NCBI GenBank assembly: GCA_963582255.1 | Contig: CAUZRD010000012.1 | Location: forward strand, 1 to 26,170 | Direction: 5' to 3' | Length of the DNA: 26,170 nt | Origin: CAUZRD01 sp963582255 | GTDB taxonomy: Bacteria; Pseudomonadota; Alphaproteobacteria; Rhizobiales; TMED25 | Part shown: positions 14,838 through 23,138 of the stretch, one piece after another | How the letters are laid out: each line of letters starts with the position of its first letter | Numbering within the stretch: the stretch's first letter is position 1 | The notes under the pieces: model-generated | The model's input: the letters and a program-made list of their open reading frames with translations, nothing else | Database searches by the model: none | Told to the model about the DNA's origin: nothing | Position numbers and translations under genes: made by a program

Positions 14838-16268
14838 TCAACTCTGCCGATTTAATTTTCTCTTCAAGCCATTTGCTGACGATTTTCTGCGCTGCGTAGC
14901 ACCAGTAGAATTCCAGTTAGCGTATCTATCAAGTAGCCCCGTCAATCCAGCGGTTGCCTTGCCGTCAAGGATACCAAAATATGCAGACCGAGACTTTAGC
15001 TTGGAGCGGTCCTCCTCCAGAAAGCTATCGTTGGAGCAAGTGCGAACCCTCTCAAATACTTCGCTAATCATGGTGGTGTAAATGTAGCCAGGTTCGCTAC
15101 CTATATCGTCTATACCGAACTGATACGCGTCGTAGTTTATGACCATCTTCCGGGCAGCAAGCGCCCATCGGAACAGGCTTGATGAGAACGAGATAAAAAC
15201 GTCACAGAGGGGAATCTGTTGAACAATGAACCCGGGCTCGAAGATGAAACCAGCGTTGGATAAAGCGGCTCTGTCCTCTGGGAGAGTCCGTGGATGCAAG
15301 GAATAAGTAACCTGGATGTCCAAACCTATAGCGCAAAGTCCGCTATTCAACGCTATACACATCTCTAGGTGCGTGGAAAACTCACACTGGGTACCCCATC
15401 CAGCATGATCACTAGGCGGCAATGATATGAGCACACGAGTTTTGTCGGAAGTAAGCCTCGTCGAGTTCTGGAAAGCTGCCAGAGCTATGGGATTAGCTGA
15501 GATAGCTTCAAAGAGTAGATCGCAGTAGATGGAGCCCACCGAGGTAAGCTTCTTGCTAGGGATTTGCTCAAGCTGCACATAACGCCACATCATGTAGTCT
15601 GACTCGACAGCAATCACATCGGCGAACCCGCCTTGTATACTCCAGGGGTTGACCAGTCCTAAGCCCAGCTTCTCCCGCGCGATAATGTGCGATGGGGGGA
15701 ACATAATCACTGATCCCTGCTCTGCCTCAAAGATCCAGTGCGGATACTTTTTACGCACTACATTACCTAGAGCGCCTGCAACAATAACCAAATCACCCCG
15801 GCGTTCTTTTTCCGGTATGTCCTTCTCCACGAGATAGCAAGAGGGCGAAAGTCCATAGGGTATGACCACCACACCAGCACCATGCCTACGAGCTGCTTCG
15901 ATCATCCAGGCGCAGCCGGAAATGCCATCCTCTCCGATGATAAGTACATCCGGGTTGGCAGTCTTAACGATGTCGATAGCTCTGTTGAGAAGTGCCTCGT
16001 AGAAGACTTCCATATTCTGGATTTTCTGGTTGGAGCTTCCCCACCAGAAAATGGATCTTTTCCTTGGCTTTGAAGAAACTGGTACTTCGTAGAAATTGAT
16101 GAACTTGCACCCAGTCTCCTGTGCTACCAATGCAATTTCTGGTGCTACCGCTGCCTCTTCTCGGTCACAGACAAAATGGAGATCGTGTCCGGCACTCTGA
16201 AGGCGCGAAGCTATAGATTTATAGAAAGTCAGCTGGCCCGTTTCCCCCAGTGAAAGTAGCAGCCTCAT
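14838..16268 (-). CDS. GT-B-like glycosyltransferase-type protein, paralogue 1
   Basis: A 476-residue protein that looks like a GT-B fold related to surface-polysaccharide or CDP-glycerol-type transferases. An N-terminal Rossmann half starts MRLLLSLGETGQLTFYKSIA, like glycosyltransferases that act on lipid carriers. Landmarks are IIGEDGISG (residues 110-118), NPWSIQGGFADVIAVES (207-223), VLISLPPSD (279-287), YSLHP (322-326) and QQIPLCDVFISFSSSLFRWA (350-369). The second half resembles the sugar-nucleotide side of UDP-GlcNAc 2-epimerase and related enzymes. The same landmarks appear in the next gene upstream, so the two are tandem paralogues. It starts 2 nt after that gene's stop, so they are coupled. 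The C-terminus is basic and Ser/Arg-rich. The donor, the acceptor and even enzymatic activity are unknown. Confidence 0.7.
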   Translation of the reverse strand: MRLLLSLGETGQLTFYKSIASRLQSAGHDLHFVCDREEAAVAPEIALVAQETGCKFINFYEVPVSSKPRKRSIFWWGSSNQKIQNMEVFYEALLNRAIDIVKTANPDVLIIGEDGISGCAWMIEAARRHGAGVVVIPYGLSPSCYLVEKDIPEKERRGDLVIVAGALGNVVRKKYPHWIFEAEQGSVIMFPPSHIIAREKLGLGLVNPWSIQGGFADVIAVESDYMMWRYVQLEQIPSKKLTSVGSIYCDLLFEAISANPIALAAFQNSTRLTSDKTRVLISLPPSDHAGWGTQCEFSTHLEMCIALNSGLCAIGLDIQVTYSLHPRTLPEDRAALSNAGFIFEPGFIVQQIPLCDVFISFSSSLFRWALAARKMVINYDAYQFGIDDIGSEPGYIYTTMISEVFERVRTCSNDSFLEEDRSKLKSRSAYFGILDGKATAGLTGLLDRYANWNSTGATQRRKSSANGLKRKLNRQS

Positions 16269-16270
16269 GG

Positions 16271-17653
16271 CTAGGTGATATCCCCTAGAACGGCGGCAAT
16301 TCTATCTCGGCAACCTCCATCCATAAAGGCCCAATCCTTTGTAGCATCTGCATTAGAGATGATGTGCTCATGAAACCTGCTGTCTTCGTTGGTAAGAGTT
16401 TTTACAAAGTTGAAGCAGTCGGTGCTTTCTTCGAATTTCTTAAGTCCAGGCAGTCGGTCGAAGAACTTGAGTCTTAACTTATAAACATCTAAGTCAATGG
16501 CCACTTTCCGTGCCGCCACTGCCCACCTCAATGTACTTGATCCACAGGTTACATAGACGTCGTGGAGAGGTATCTGATCAAGGACCCATCCTTTAGAAAA
16601 AGACGCCATTTTGCTGTCCTCAGACGCCCGCGCTTGGTCATGGTAGGCCGGGTGCACCATGATGGTTAGCTTTGAAACACCTCTCCCCAACTCTTCTATC
16701 ATTGTGTCTCGCATGGCGAAATAAGAAGAAAACTGGGAAAGGTGTCCTCGCTCGGAGTCGTAGTCTGGAGGAAGTGAAACTAATACGCTGGTACCAGTTT
16801 TGTTGATCTTGGTGCATTCCTCGTATGAGCGCCGGCAATCCTCATCCGACATCAGGGGCGCGTGGATGGCGTCGTCGTAAGGTGAACCGGTTTCTCGGAT
16901 TTTTTCTGGCGCCAATCCCTCGTCTTTGTAGAATGATGTCATTCCAATTGATTCAGAGAGGAGCAGGTCGGCCTCCCCGCCGTGGGTTGTCCATGGATTG
17001 CTCAGATCACATCCCATGTCATTGAGGGCAGTAATATACTCTACTAAGAACATTCCAGCCATCTCGCCTTCGAATTCTGTTATCCAATTCCCGACGCCAA
17101 TTGATCGAAGGAAGCTTTCCTGTCGGTCGTTGAAGGTGACTAGGTTGGACTCCTTTTTCTTCAGGCGAAGGTTGTTCACGTGATCTTCCTTGCCGCTGGC
17201 CTCATAGGGCAGGATGACGACGGGTATTCCCAGCTTTTTTGCTGCTCTGATTAGCCAGATTTCTCCCCCAACTCCGTCTTCGCCAACAACTACAGCACTG
17301 AACTGCGATTCCTGCAGTAAATTCAAATAGTAATTGAGCTTTTCACGGAAAGCCGATCTGAAATATGTGTAACGCTGATAGTTAAAATCTCTGAAAATGG
17401 TAGTTAGGTAGCGGTGATGATAGAATGACAGTTTCGGCGCTTCCGGACCTTCTGTGAAGGTGGGGTGTTGAACGTAGCGCTCGGCTGATACTTTCGAGGC
17501 GACAGAAGAGCCAACAAGAAGCTCAATCTGAAATTTTTCCAATTTTGGTAGCAGCGGAAGAATGACCGACCACTGCGAAGTGGTGTTGGCAAAGAAGAGA
17601 AGCTTAGGCACTATGCAATCCAATATGTTCTCGTCAATTGGCAATGATACCAT
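16271..17653 (-). CDS. GT-B-like glycosyltransferase-type protein, paralogue 2
   Basis: A 460-residue paralogue of the downstream gene. Shared landmarks are VVGEDGVGG (122-130), VVILPYEASG (145-154), NPWTTHGGEADLLLSES (219-235), VLVSLPPD (290-297), MVHPAYHD (332-339) and LDQIPLHDVYVTCGSSTLRW (358-377). The last is followed in both proteins by A-x-AARK and an aspartate-rich loop. These fit the donor-binding half of a GT-B protein such as CDP-glycerol transferases or epimerases. There is no signal peptide or membrane segment, so it should be cytoplasmic. It starts at ATG 17653 with a weak ribosome-binding site and is first in a two-gene operon beside tRNA-Leu. Enzyme specificity cannot be read from the sequence. 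Confidence 0.7.
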   Translation of the reverse strand: MVSLPIDENILDCIVPKLLFFANTTSQWSVILPLLPKLEKFQIELLVGSSVASKVSAERYVQHPTFTEGPEAPKLSFYHHRYLTTIFRDFNYQRYTYFRSAFREKLNYYLNLLQESQFSAVVVGEDGVGGEIWLIRAAKKLGIPVVILPYEASGKEDHVNNLRLKKKESNLVTFNDRQESFLRSIGVGNWITEFEGEMAGMFLVEYITALNDMGCDLSNPWTTHGGEADLLLSESIGMTSFYKDEGLAPEKIRETGSPYDDAIHAPLMSDEDCRRSYEECTKINKTGTSVLVSLPPDYDSERGHLSQFSSYFAMRDTMIEELGRGVSKLTIMVHPAYHDQARASEDSKMASFSKGWVLDQIPLHDVYVTCGSSTLRWAVAARKVAIDLDVYKLRLKFFDRLPGLKKFEESTDCFNFVKTLTNEDSRFHEHIISNADATKDWAFMDGGCRDRIAAVLGDIT

Positions 17654-17890
17654 GCGGTACCAGAATTTTTAAATCCGCTATGCTGGCGTGCAGAATTACT
17701 GGGAAAATCAGCACTTTTTCCACGTATATAATGGGTACCTGGTTCCGGACGCCGGAAACGAGGATATTATACATGTTTGGCTTCCTGAAATGCACTGAGG
17801 TGCCGGCCTACTCGGTAATCAGCAATCGGCTAAGAAAAAGCAAGATACCAATCCCACGATCTTTCGAGATCAATAATTTAAGAAGAAAAA
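17654..17890. other. Gap between glycosyltransferase-like operon and tRNA-Leu
   Basis: Holds no supported gene. The forward open frame here runs into the antisense of the tRNA and is not real. It should contain the leftward promoter of the two glycosyltransferase-like genes, but no -35/-10 pair is convincing. Confidence 0.4.
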
Positions 17891-17977
17891 TGGTGCCCAG
17901 GAGAAGACTCGAACTTCCACGACCATACGGCCACTAGCACCTGAAGCTAGCGCGTCTACCAATTCCGCCACCTGGGC
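17891..17977 (-). tRNA. tRNA-Leu (anticodon CAG), CCA encoded
   Basis: Read on the minus strand, the acceptor GCCCAGG pairs with CCTGGGC before discriminator A and CCA. The D-arm region reads TGGCGGAATTGGTAGACGCG. The anticodon arm is CTAGC-TTCAGGT-GCTAG, giving anticodon CAG. A long variable arm, TGGCCGTATGGTCG-like, separates it from the T-arm with GTTCGAGTC. The long variable arm and 87-nt length are typical of leucine tRNA. Confidence 0.95.
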
Positions 17978-17987
17978 CCTGTTTGGA

Positions 17988-18017
17988 CAGATAGGTCCAA
18001 GGTGGCAATCCTGTCAA
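17988..18017 (-). promoter_or_regulatory. Promoter of tRNA-Leu
   Basis: On the minus strand a perfect TTGACA (18012-18017) is followed after 18 nt by TATCTG (17988-17993). Ten bases lie between that -10 and the tRNA 5' end, which is right for a transcript starting just before the tRNA. Confidence 0.55.
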
Positions 18018-18168
18018 TCGCAGACAGTAAGATTGGCGTGGTGTTGGGGGAGTGATAGATAAGGGTGATATGAAAAACCTCAGGGCTCTAGGCGAATAAT
18101 ACTATGAAATATGAGATGCCGCAGTTAGGTATTGATCACGATTGGTCAGTTTTATGAGGACCACAGGA

Positions 18169-19143
18169 ATGGACGCTGCATTACAGTCAAACCAGCTTAT
18201 CACTGTTTTTGGCGGATCAGGATTTCTTGGCCGTTATGTGGTGCGTGCATTGGCTAAAAAGGGATGGCGGGTGCGCGTAGCGGTGCGTAGGCCAGATCTT
18301 GCTGGACATTTGCAACCCATGGGTAATGTTGGCCAGATTCATACGGTTCAGGCCAATTTACGTTATCCGGACTCAATCACGCGCGCTGTTGAAGGCGCGG
18401 ATGCAGTTGTTAATCTGGTTGGCATCTTACACGAGACTGGGGGGCAAAACTTTTCCGCCGTCCATGTATTCGGCGCTGGTGCTATCGCCAATTGTGTGCG
18501 CAATGCTGGCATTGATCGGCTGGTGCAAATTTCAGCCATTGGTGCGGATGCGAACAGCGACGCCAACTATGCCCGGACCAAGTCGCAAGGCGAGGAGGTG
18601 GTGAGGGGTGAGTTGCCGGATGCTATCATCCTGCGACCATCCGTTGTATTCGGACCGGAAGATCAATTTTTCAACAGATTTGCCTCACTCGCCCGGATAT
18701 TGCCGGTTCTACCGCTCATCGGTGGAGGTAAAACACGGTTTCAGCCTGTTTATGTAGGAGATTTAGCACAGGCGGTTGTCCGTGTTTTGGATACTGAGCA
18801 GGCGTGGGGCGTGTCTTATGAATTGGGCGGGCCTGATATTATGTCGTTCAGGGAAGTGCTTGAGTTCATTTTGGATACTACTGAACGCAAACGGCTACTT
18901 GTGCCGCTGCCATTCCCAATTGCGCGATTCCAAGCTGCGTTTCTTCAGCAATTGCCAAAACCAATGTTGACGATCGATCAGGTTCGTCTGCTGGAGAACG
19001 ACAATGTGGTGAGCGATGGCGCCATCAAAGAAAATCGAACACTTGCGGGCATTGGTATTACTGCACAGTCGGTACGTGCAATTGTGCCGAAATATCTAGA
19101 GCGGTTCAGGAAGACCGGTCAGTTCCGGGTCTCTGCGGTCTGA
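18169..19143 (+). CDS. Complex I NDUFA9-like NAD(P)-binding protein
   Basis: A 324-residue atypical short-chain dehydrogenase like NDUFA9, the accessory complex I subunit found in mitochondria and alphaproteobacteria. The nucleotide site ITVFGGSGFLGRYVVRAL lies at the N-terminus. VQISAIGAD, YARTKSQGE (the Tyr/Lys pair seen in the family) and ILRPSVVFGPEDQFFNRFA follow, then RFQPVYVGDLA and YELGGPDIMSFREVL. The classical catalytic set is degenerate, as in NDUFA9, so it probably has a structural or assembly role. I chose the ATG at 18169 because GAGGA (18156-18160) sits 8 nt upstream; ATG 18154 and TTG 18142 are in frame but lack a site. It faces uppP tail to tail. No nuo genes are in the window. 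Confidence 0.88.
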   Translation: MDAALQSNQLITVFGGSGFLGRYVVRALAKKGWRVRVAVRRPDLAGHLQPMGNVGQIHTVQANLRYPDSITRAVEGADAVVNLVGILHETGGQNFSAVHVFGAGAIANCVRNAGIDRLVQISAIGADANSDANYARTKSQGEEVVRGELPDAIILRPSVVFGPEDQFFNRFASLARILPVLPLIGGGKTRFQPVYVGDLAQAVVRVLDTEQAWGVSYELGGPDIMSFREVLEFILDTTERKRLLVPLPFPIARFQAAFLQQLPKPMLTIDQVRLLENDNVVSDGAIKENRTLAGIGITAQSVRAIVPKYLERFRKTGQFRVSAV

Positions 19144-19200
19144 AAGTTTTCTCAGCCTGCTTAACACACCTTTAGCAATGGTAATATTGATTGCTACAAC

Positions 19201-19233
19201 GCTCTTCAGAGTGAGAGCCCTTTCTAATTTTTT
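19201..19233 (+). terminator. Possible intrinsic terminator after the NDUFA9-like gene
   Basis: GCTCT (19201-19205) and AGAGC (19214-19218) form a 5-bp stem around an 8-nt loop. The T-rich stretch CCCTTTCTAATTTTTT follows. The stem is short, so this is moderate support only. Confidence 0.4.
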
Positions 19234-19247
19234 GGTACGCCGAGTGA

Positions 19248-20069
19248 TTACATGTCAGGTATGGTGATAAGGCCGTAAAATATTGCCAGAAGTGCCAAAC
19301 TTAAAACGATGCGGTAAACGACAAATACCAGCATGGTGGTGTGGCGTAAGATCGCCATCATTAGCCAAATTGATAATATGGCGGCGATGAATGCTATAAT
19401 CACGGCAAGGCCTAGATCCGCTTGGAGCTCCAAGTCGCCACTGGCGGCTAGTTTAAAGACTGCGGCGGCACCAAGTCCGGAAATAGTCGGGATGGATAGA
19501 AGCAGCGAGAAGCGTGCTGCTTCAACCCGCTCATATCCTAAAAATCGTGCCGCGGTCATGGTAACTCCGGTGCGGCTTGCCCCGGGGATAAGTGCGATCA
19601 CCTGCGACAAACCAATCAGCAGTGCATCGTTCGGACCAGTATGTTTCATGAGCCGAATAGTAAGGCCGCGGCTGTCCGCAATCCATAAAATGACCGCGAA
19701 GATGAGATTGGACCAGGCAATCACCTCGATCGTGCGCAATGAGTCAATTAGTCCAGTTTCAAACGCTATATAGCCAATGGCGAACACAGGTAACGAGGCT
19801 AGTATGAGTAAAAGCAGAAGTTTTGCTTCTTCGGTTGGCCGGGCGAAGAGAAGATGACCGGCGCCGGCCAGTAGACGAAGGAAATCGCGCCACATATAAA
19901 CGAGGACAGCAAACAGAGTGCCAACATGAACAGCAACATCGGCAAGGGGCCCTTGATCGCGCCACTCGGTTAGCAAGTGGACGAGGTTGAGGTGGCCAGA
20001 CGAGCTAATAGGCAGGAATTCGGTAATCCCTTGCACCAAGGCAAGGGCCATGATCTGCTCGATAGGCAT
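19248..20069 (-). CDS. uppP: Undecaprenyl-diphosphate phosphatase UppP (BacA)
   Basis: UppP removes one phosphate from undecaprenyl diphosphate on the outer side of the inner membrane, recycling the lipid carrier for peptidoglycan and O-antigen sugars, and confers bacitracin resistance when overproduced. The 273-residue polytopic protein has the catalytic motif QGITEFLPISSSGHL near residues 14-28, with the conserved Glu and the Ser-rich loop. The second motif, IPGASRTGVTMTAARFLGY, follows near residues 160-178 with its key arginine. About eight hydrophobic segments fill the rest. The start is ATG 20069. It is divergent from fzlA and convergent with the NDUFA9-like gene. The length and motif spacing are normal. 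Confidence 0.95.
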   Translation of the reverse strand: MPIEQIMALALVQGITEFLPISSSGHLNLVHLLTEWRDQGPLADVAVHVGTLFAVLVYMWRDFLRLLAGAGHLLFARPTEEAKLLLLLILASLPVFAIGYIAFETGLIDSLRTIEVIAWSNLIFAVILWIADSRGLTIRLMKHTGPNDALLIGLSQVIALIPGASRTGVTMTAARFLGYERVEAARFSLLLSIPTISGLGAAAVFKLAASGDLELQADLGLAVIIAFIAAILSIWLMMAILRHTTMLVFVVYRIVLSLALLAIFYGLITIPDM

Positions 20070-20264
20070 GTTATGGTCCCCCTAGCGTGAATTGGCATTG
20101 GAGATTTGTGGCTAAGTCTTCACCAAATGCACATTTCCGGTTGCTCAATTAGCGCAAATACCTGATCTACGCCAGATGTTAGCCATAGTTGCAAATGATG
20201 TTGAGCTTGACCTTTATGCGAGTGCGCAATAGCGCATTTTAGTGACCTGACCCGATAGGATCAA

Positions 20265-20957
20265 ATGCCCTTACTTTATCATCATCCGCTTTGCCCATTT
20301 TCGCGAAGAATTCGCTTGGCGCTTGGTGAGATTAATTTTCAAGTTGAATTTATTGAAGAGCTAGTCTGGGAACGCCGGAAAGAATTTTTGATAATGAATC
20401 CGGCTGGTACGATTCCAGTGCTTGTTGATGAAGGGAGCCAGCCAATATGTGGAATAATGGCAATTTCGGAGTTTTTGGAAGAAATAGCTGCTCTCAATGA
20501 TCAGCGTCGACTTATTCCAGGAGGCGCACATAGCCGCGCGGAAGTGCGCCGGCTGGTTGAATGGTTTGATGTTAAATTCAATGCGGAAGTTACTCAGCCC
20601 ATAGCCCATGAGCTAATTGATCGACGCTTTATGAATTCAAGTCAGGGCGGCGGTGGCGGACCAAATATGGAAGCAGTTCGTGTTGGGCGGAAGAATATCA
20701 ACTATCATCTTGATTATATAGGTTATCTGACAGGACATCGCCGCTGGCTTGCTGGTGATAAGTTGAGTTATGCTGATCTTGCAGCGGCGGCGCATCTTTC
20801 CTGCATTGATTTTATTGGTGATGTTCCTTGGGAGCGGTCAGCCGGCGCCAAGGATTGGTATGCGAGGATTAAATCACGTCCGAGCTTTCGCCCGTTGTTG
20901 AAAGACAAAATGAAGGGCATGACGGTTCCCGATCATTATGAAAACCTTGATTTCTGA
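20265..20957 (+). CDS. fzlA: FtsZ-localised GST-like protein FzlA
   Basis: FzlA is a glutathione S-transferase-fold protein of alphaproteobacteria that binds and bends FtsZ filaments at the division site; it appears not to act as a true transferase. The 230-residue product begins MPLLYHHPLCPFSRRIRLAL and continues with ELVWERRKEFLIMNPAGTIP and ICGIMAISEFLEEI. The helical half has LSYADLAAAAHLSCIDFIGD and DWYARIKSRPSFRPLLKDK, and ends in HYENLDF, matching the C-terminus seen in FzlA proteins, which contacts FtsZ. TAGGAT sits before the ATG at 20265. It overlaps queG by 20 nt. Recognition is by recalled family signature, not by search. Confidence 0.85.
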   Translation: MPLLYHHPLCPFSRRIRLALGEINFQVEFIEELVWERRKEFLIMNPAGTIPVLVDEGSQPICGIMAISEFLEEIAALNDQRRLIPGGAHSRAEVRRLVEWFDVKFNAEVTQPIAHELIDRRFMNSSQGGGGGPNMEAVRVGRKNINYHLDYIGYLTGHRRWLAGDKLSYADLAAAAHLSCIDFIGDVPWERSAGAKDWYARIKSRPSFRPLLKDKMKGMTVPDHYENLDF

Positions 20958-22113
20958 TCAACCGCTAGAGCGGGATAATAATGCTGGAGATCTTCGGCAG
21001 CAGATCGAGACACATGCCAGGGATGAAGGGTTTGACGTGGTTGGATTTACCACGCCGGATGCTATTGTGGAGGCGGGCTCTTACCTAGGGCAATTTCTCA
21101 ATTTAGGTCGCCATGGATCAATGGGCTGGATGGAGAGGAATGCTGGTCGGCGGGCAGATCCACGAGTGCTGTGGCCGGATGTGGGCTCAATAGTTGTTGT
21201 TGCGGTAAGTTATGCGCCTGCTCACAATCCACTCGATGATCTTAGCCACAAGGGGCATGGTATTGTTTCGGTTTATGCGCGAGGTCACGATTATCACGAT
21301 GTGCTCAAAAAACGCTTAAAGAGACTTGGGCGCTGGACCGGAGAGGTAGCTGGATGCGGCGTGAAGGTTTTCGTCGATACCGCACCGGTGATGGAAAAGC
21401 CGTTGGCTGCGGCCGCTGGCATTGGCTGGCAAGGGAAACATACAAACTTAGTATCCCGTTCCCATGGTTCATGGCTGTTTTTAGGGGTCATGATGCTTGA
21501 TATAGGCCTTGATGCCTCTGAGCCTGATAATGACAGGTGCGGTAGTTGCCGGGCATGCCTCGACGTTTGCCCAACCAATGCATTCCCAGCAGCTTATCAG
21601 CTCGATGCGCGTCGTTGCATATCCTATCTTACTATAGAGCATAAAGGTCATATCGATTTGGAATTTCGGGCGGCAATGGCAAATCGGATCTTTGGGTGTG
21701 ATGATTGCCTGGCGGTTTGTCCATGGAATAAATTTGCAAGCGCTGCCCATGATCAATTGCTTGCGGCGCGGGAGGAATTTATTCGACCGGAATTAGAGGA
21801 GTTATCGCGTCTTGACGACCCCTCGTTCAGGAAGTTGTTTTCTGATACGTCGATACAGCGTACCGGCCGCGATCGGTTCATACGCAATGTAATGATAGCA
21901 ATTGGAAATTCAGGGGATGTCGGTTTTCTTACTTGTGTGAAAGCCAGGCTTGATGATGTGTCGCCGTTGGTGAGAGCGATGGCTGTGTGGGCCTTAGGTG
22001 AGCTGACGAGCAAGGCTGATGTAGACAAGATTGCTCGGCAGTATTGCAATGGCGAGTGTGATGAGGCGGTATTGGCCGAATGGGCCCGGATCATGCCGGG
22101 CTCCATGGCATGA
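20938..22113 (+). CDS. queG: Epoxyqueuosine reductase QueG
   Basis: QueG is a cobalamin-dependent iron-sulfur enzyme that reduces epoxyqueuosine to queuosine at tRNA position 34, the last step of the pathway. The 391-residue product has VDTAPVMEKPLAAAAGIGWQ near residues 146-165, holding the catalytic aspartate (D147) and the cobalamin-side residues. The first cluster motif is CGSCRACLDVCP (C201, C204, C207, C211), and the second is GCDDCLAVCPWN (C254, C257, C261). C227 is an additional ligand candidate. A HEAT-like helical tail (about 300-385) matches the tRNA-binding part of the family. The ATG at 20938 lies 20 nt inside the fzlA end; its TGA overlaps the next start by 4 nt. Two tRNA-34 modification genes (trhO and queG) occur in the window but not together. 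Confidence 0.96.
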   Translation: MKTLISDQPLERDNNAGDLRQQIETHARDEGFDVVGFTTPDAIVEAGSYLGQFLNLGRHGSMGWMERNAGRRADPRVLWPDVGSIVVVAVSYAPAHNPLDDLSHKGHGIVSVYARGHDYHDVLKKRLKRLGRWTGEVAGCGVKVFVDTAPVMEKPLAAAAGIGWQGKHTNLVSRSHGSWLFLGVMMLDIGLDASEPDNDRCGSCRACLDVCPTNAFPAAYQLDARRCISYLTIEHKGHIDLEFRAAMANRIFGCDDCLAVCPWNKFASAAHDQLLAAREEFIRPELEELSRLDDPSFRKLFSDTSIQRTGRDRFIRNVMIAIGNSGDVGFLTCVKARLDDVSPLVRAMAVWALGELTSKADVDKIARQYCNGECDEAVLAEWARIMPGSMA

Positions 22114-22994
22114 GTGAGATGCGCTTTTTCTGCTTTGGGCTTGGATTTACAGGTCTTGTTGTTGCCCGTCACCTGCGCGCGCGCGGTTGGTTCGTCGGAG
22201 GGACCTGCCGTTCTAAGGAAAAAGCAGAACGGCTGCAGGCTGAGGGGATTGATGCCCATATTTTCAGCGGCGATGGCCCTATCTTGGCCCTGGATGGAAT
22301 AACTCATTTACTTGTCTCAATCGCACCGAGTGATGAAGGCGATCTTGTGCTTCGCCATCATTGGGATAATCTTGGAGATAACAGCGGTGCGTTGGTGCGG
22401 GTTATTTATCTATCGACCACCGCGGTTTATGGTGATCGGAGTGGTGAGTGGACAGATGAGAATGCCCTGGTCAACCCGCGCTCGAAGCGGGCGAGATTTC
22501 GGGTGGATGCGGAAGAGATGTGGCGCGCATGGACGGGTAGACACACCATCCCACTCGATATTTTGCGGCTTTCTGGAATTTACGGCCCCGGGCGTAGCCC
22601 GCTAGATAAACTTCGCACAGGCACTGCGCGGCGGATTATAAAGGCTGATCATGTGTTTAATCGGATCCATGTGGATGACATTGCTGTTATTACAACAGCG
22701 CTGCTTGAAGCGGGTCACCCTGGCGCTGTCTATAACCTGGCTGATGATGAACCAGCGCCGCCACAAGATGTGGTAACCTATGCTGCTAAACTCTTGGGTC
22801 TAACACCACCTGATGAAGAAGAATTTGAAAGCGCTGAACTGAGTGTGATGGCGCGTAGTTTTTATGGAGAGTCCAAGCGGATCTGTAATGATAGGATCAA
22901 AAAACGACTTGGTATTTTTCTCCTTCATCCTACATATAGAGAAGGGCTTGCTGCAATACTGGAGGCTGAGAAAGCGCTGGCGGAGACTCGATAA
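22110..22994 (+). CDS. SDR/NAD-dependent epimerase-like protein (YeeZ-type)
   Basis: A 294-residue extended short-chain dehydrogenase-like protein. The nucleotide-binding start FFCFGLGFTGLVVARHLRAR fits GxGxxG. Further landmarks are VIYLSTTAVYGDRSGEWTDE, LRLSGIYGPGRSPLDKLRTG and FNRIHVDDIAVITTALLEAG. The usual YxxxK pair is unclear, because SKRARFRVDAEE takes its place, so catalysis is uncertain. Relatives next to queG are common in alphaproteobacteria but uncharacterised. I chose ATG 22110, which overlaps the queG TGA (ATGA, 4 nt). A start at 22080 would add 10 residues by deep overlap and is less likely. Confidence 0.82.
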   Translation: MSEMRFFCFGLGFTGLVVARHLRARGWFVGGTCRSKEKAERLQAEGIDAHIFSGDGPILALDGITHLLVSIAPSDEGDLVLRHHWDNLGDNSGALVRVIYLSTTAVYGDRSGEWTDENALVNPRSKRARFRVDAEEMWRAWTGRHTIPLDILRLSGIYGPGRSPLDKLRTGTARRIIKADHVFNRIHVDDIAVITTALLEAGHPGAVYNLADDEPAPPQDVVTYAAKLLGLTPPDEEEFESAELSVMARSFYGESKRICNDRIKKRLGIFLLHPTYREGLAAILEAEKALAETR

Positions 22995-23028
22995 TTCGTA
23001 ATAATTCATCAATTCGTACTCGCCATTC

Positions 23029-23057
23029 TTGACAGTACCGGTGATCTTTCCAATGGT
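23029..23057 (+). promoter_or_regulatory. Weak candidate promoter for infC operon
   Basis: A perfect TTGACA lies at 23029-23034, and 17 nt later AATGGT (23052-23057) is a poor -10. It is about 80 nt before the infC start. An alternative -10, TACTAT (23081-23086), also exists. The assignment is tentative. Confidence 0.3.
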
Positions 23058-23124
23058 GTTCACACCGTCAAGCCGATTGGTACTATCTTTTTAAGACAAC
23101 CCGCCTGAATTTGGCGCGTCCAAT

Positions 23125-23130
23125 AGGGAG
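23125..23130 (+). promoter_or_regulatory. Ribosome-binding site that decides the infC start
   Basis: AGGGAG is followed by 8 nt and then ATA at 23139. An in-frame TAG (23124-23126) ends any longer frame, so the start must lie between 23127 and the first GTG at 23220. Confidence 0.7.
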
Positions 23131-23138
23131 AAAACGAT

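Noticed and set aside
17638..17937. Forward 99-codon open frame ending in RRRLELPRPYGH
   Set aside because: Its end is the antisense of tRNA-Leu, a familiar false protein, and the rest shows no coding features.
17891..17977. tRNA-Leu as an att site with a repeated 3' end
   Set aside because: I found no second copy of the tRNA 3' end in the window and no integrase. The best partial match, near 23571, is only about 9 nt.
20223..20240. Hairpin TGCGC-AATA-GCGCA followed by TTTT before fzlA
   Set aside because: No rightward gene upstream needs ending here, because uppP points away. The 5-bp stem is short and may be chance.
22080..22109. Earlier start of the SDR-like gene
   Set aside because: The ATGA overlap with the queG stop at 22110 is the usual coupled arrangement, and the Rossmann motif follows immediately.
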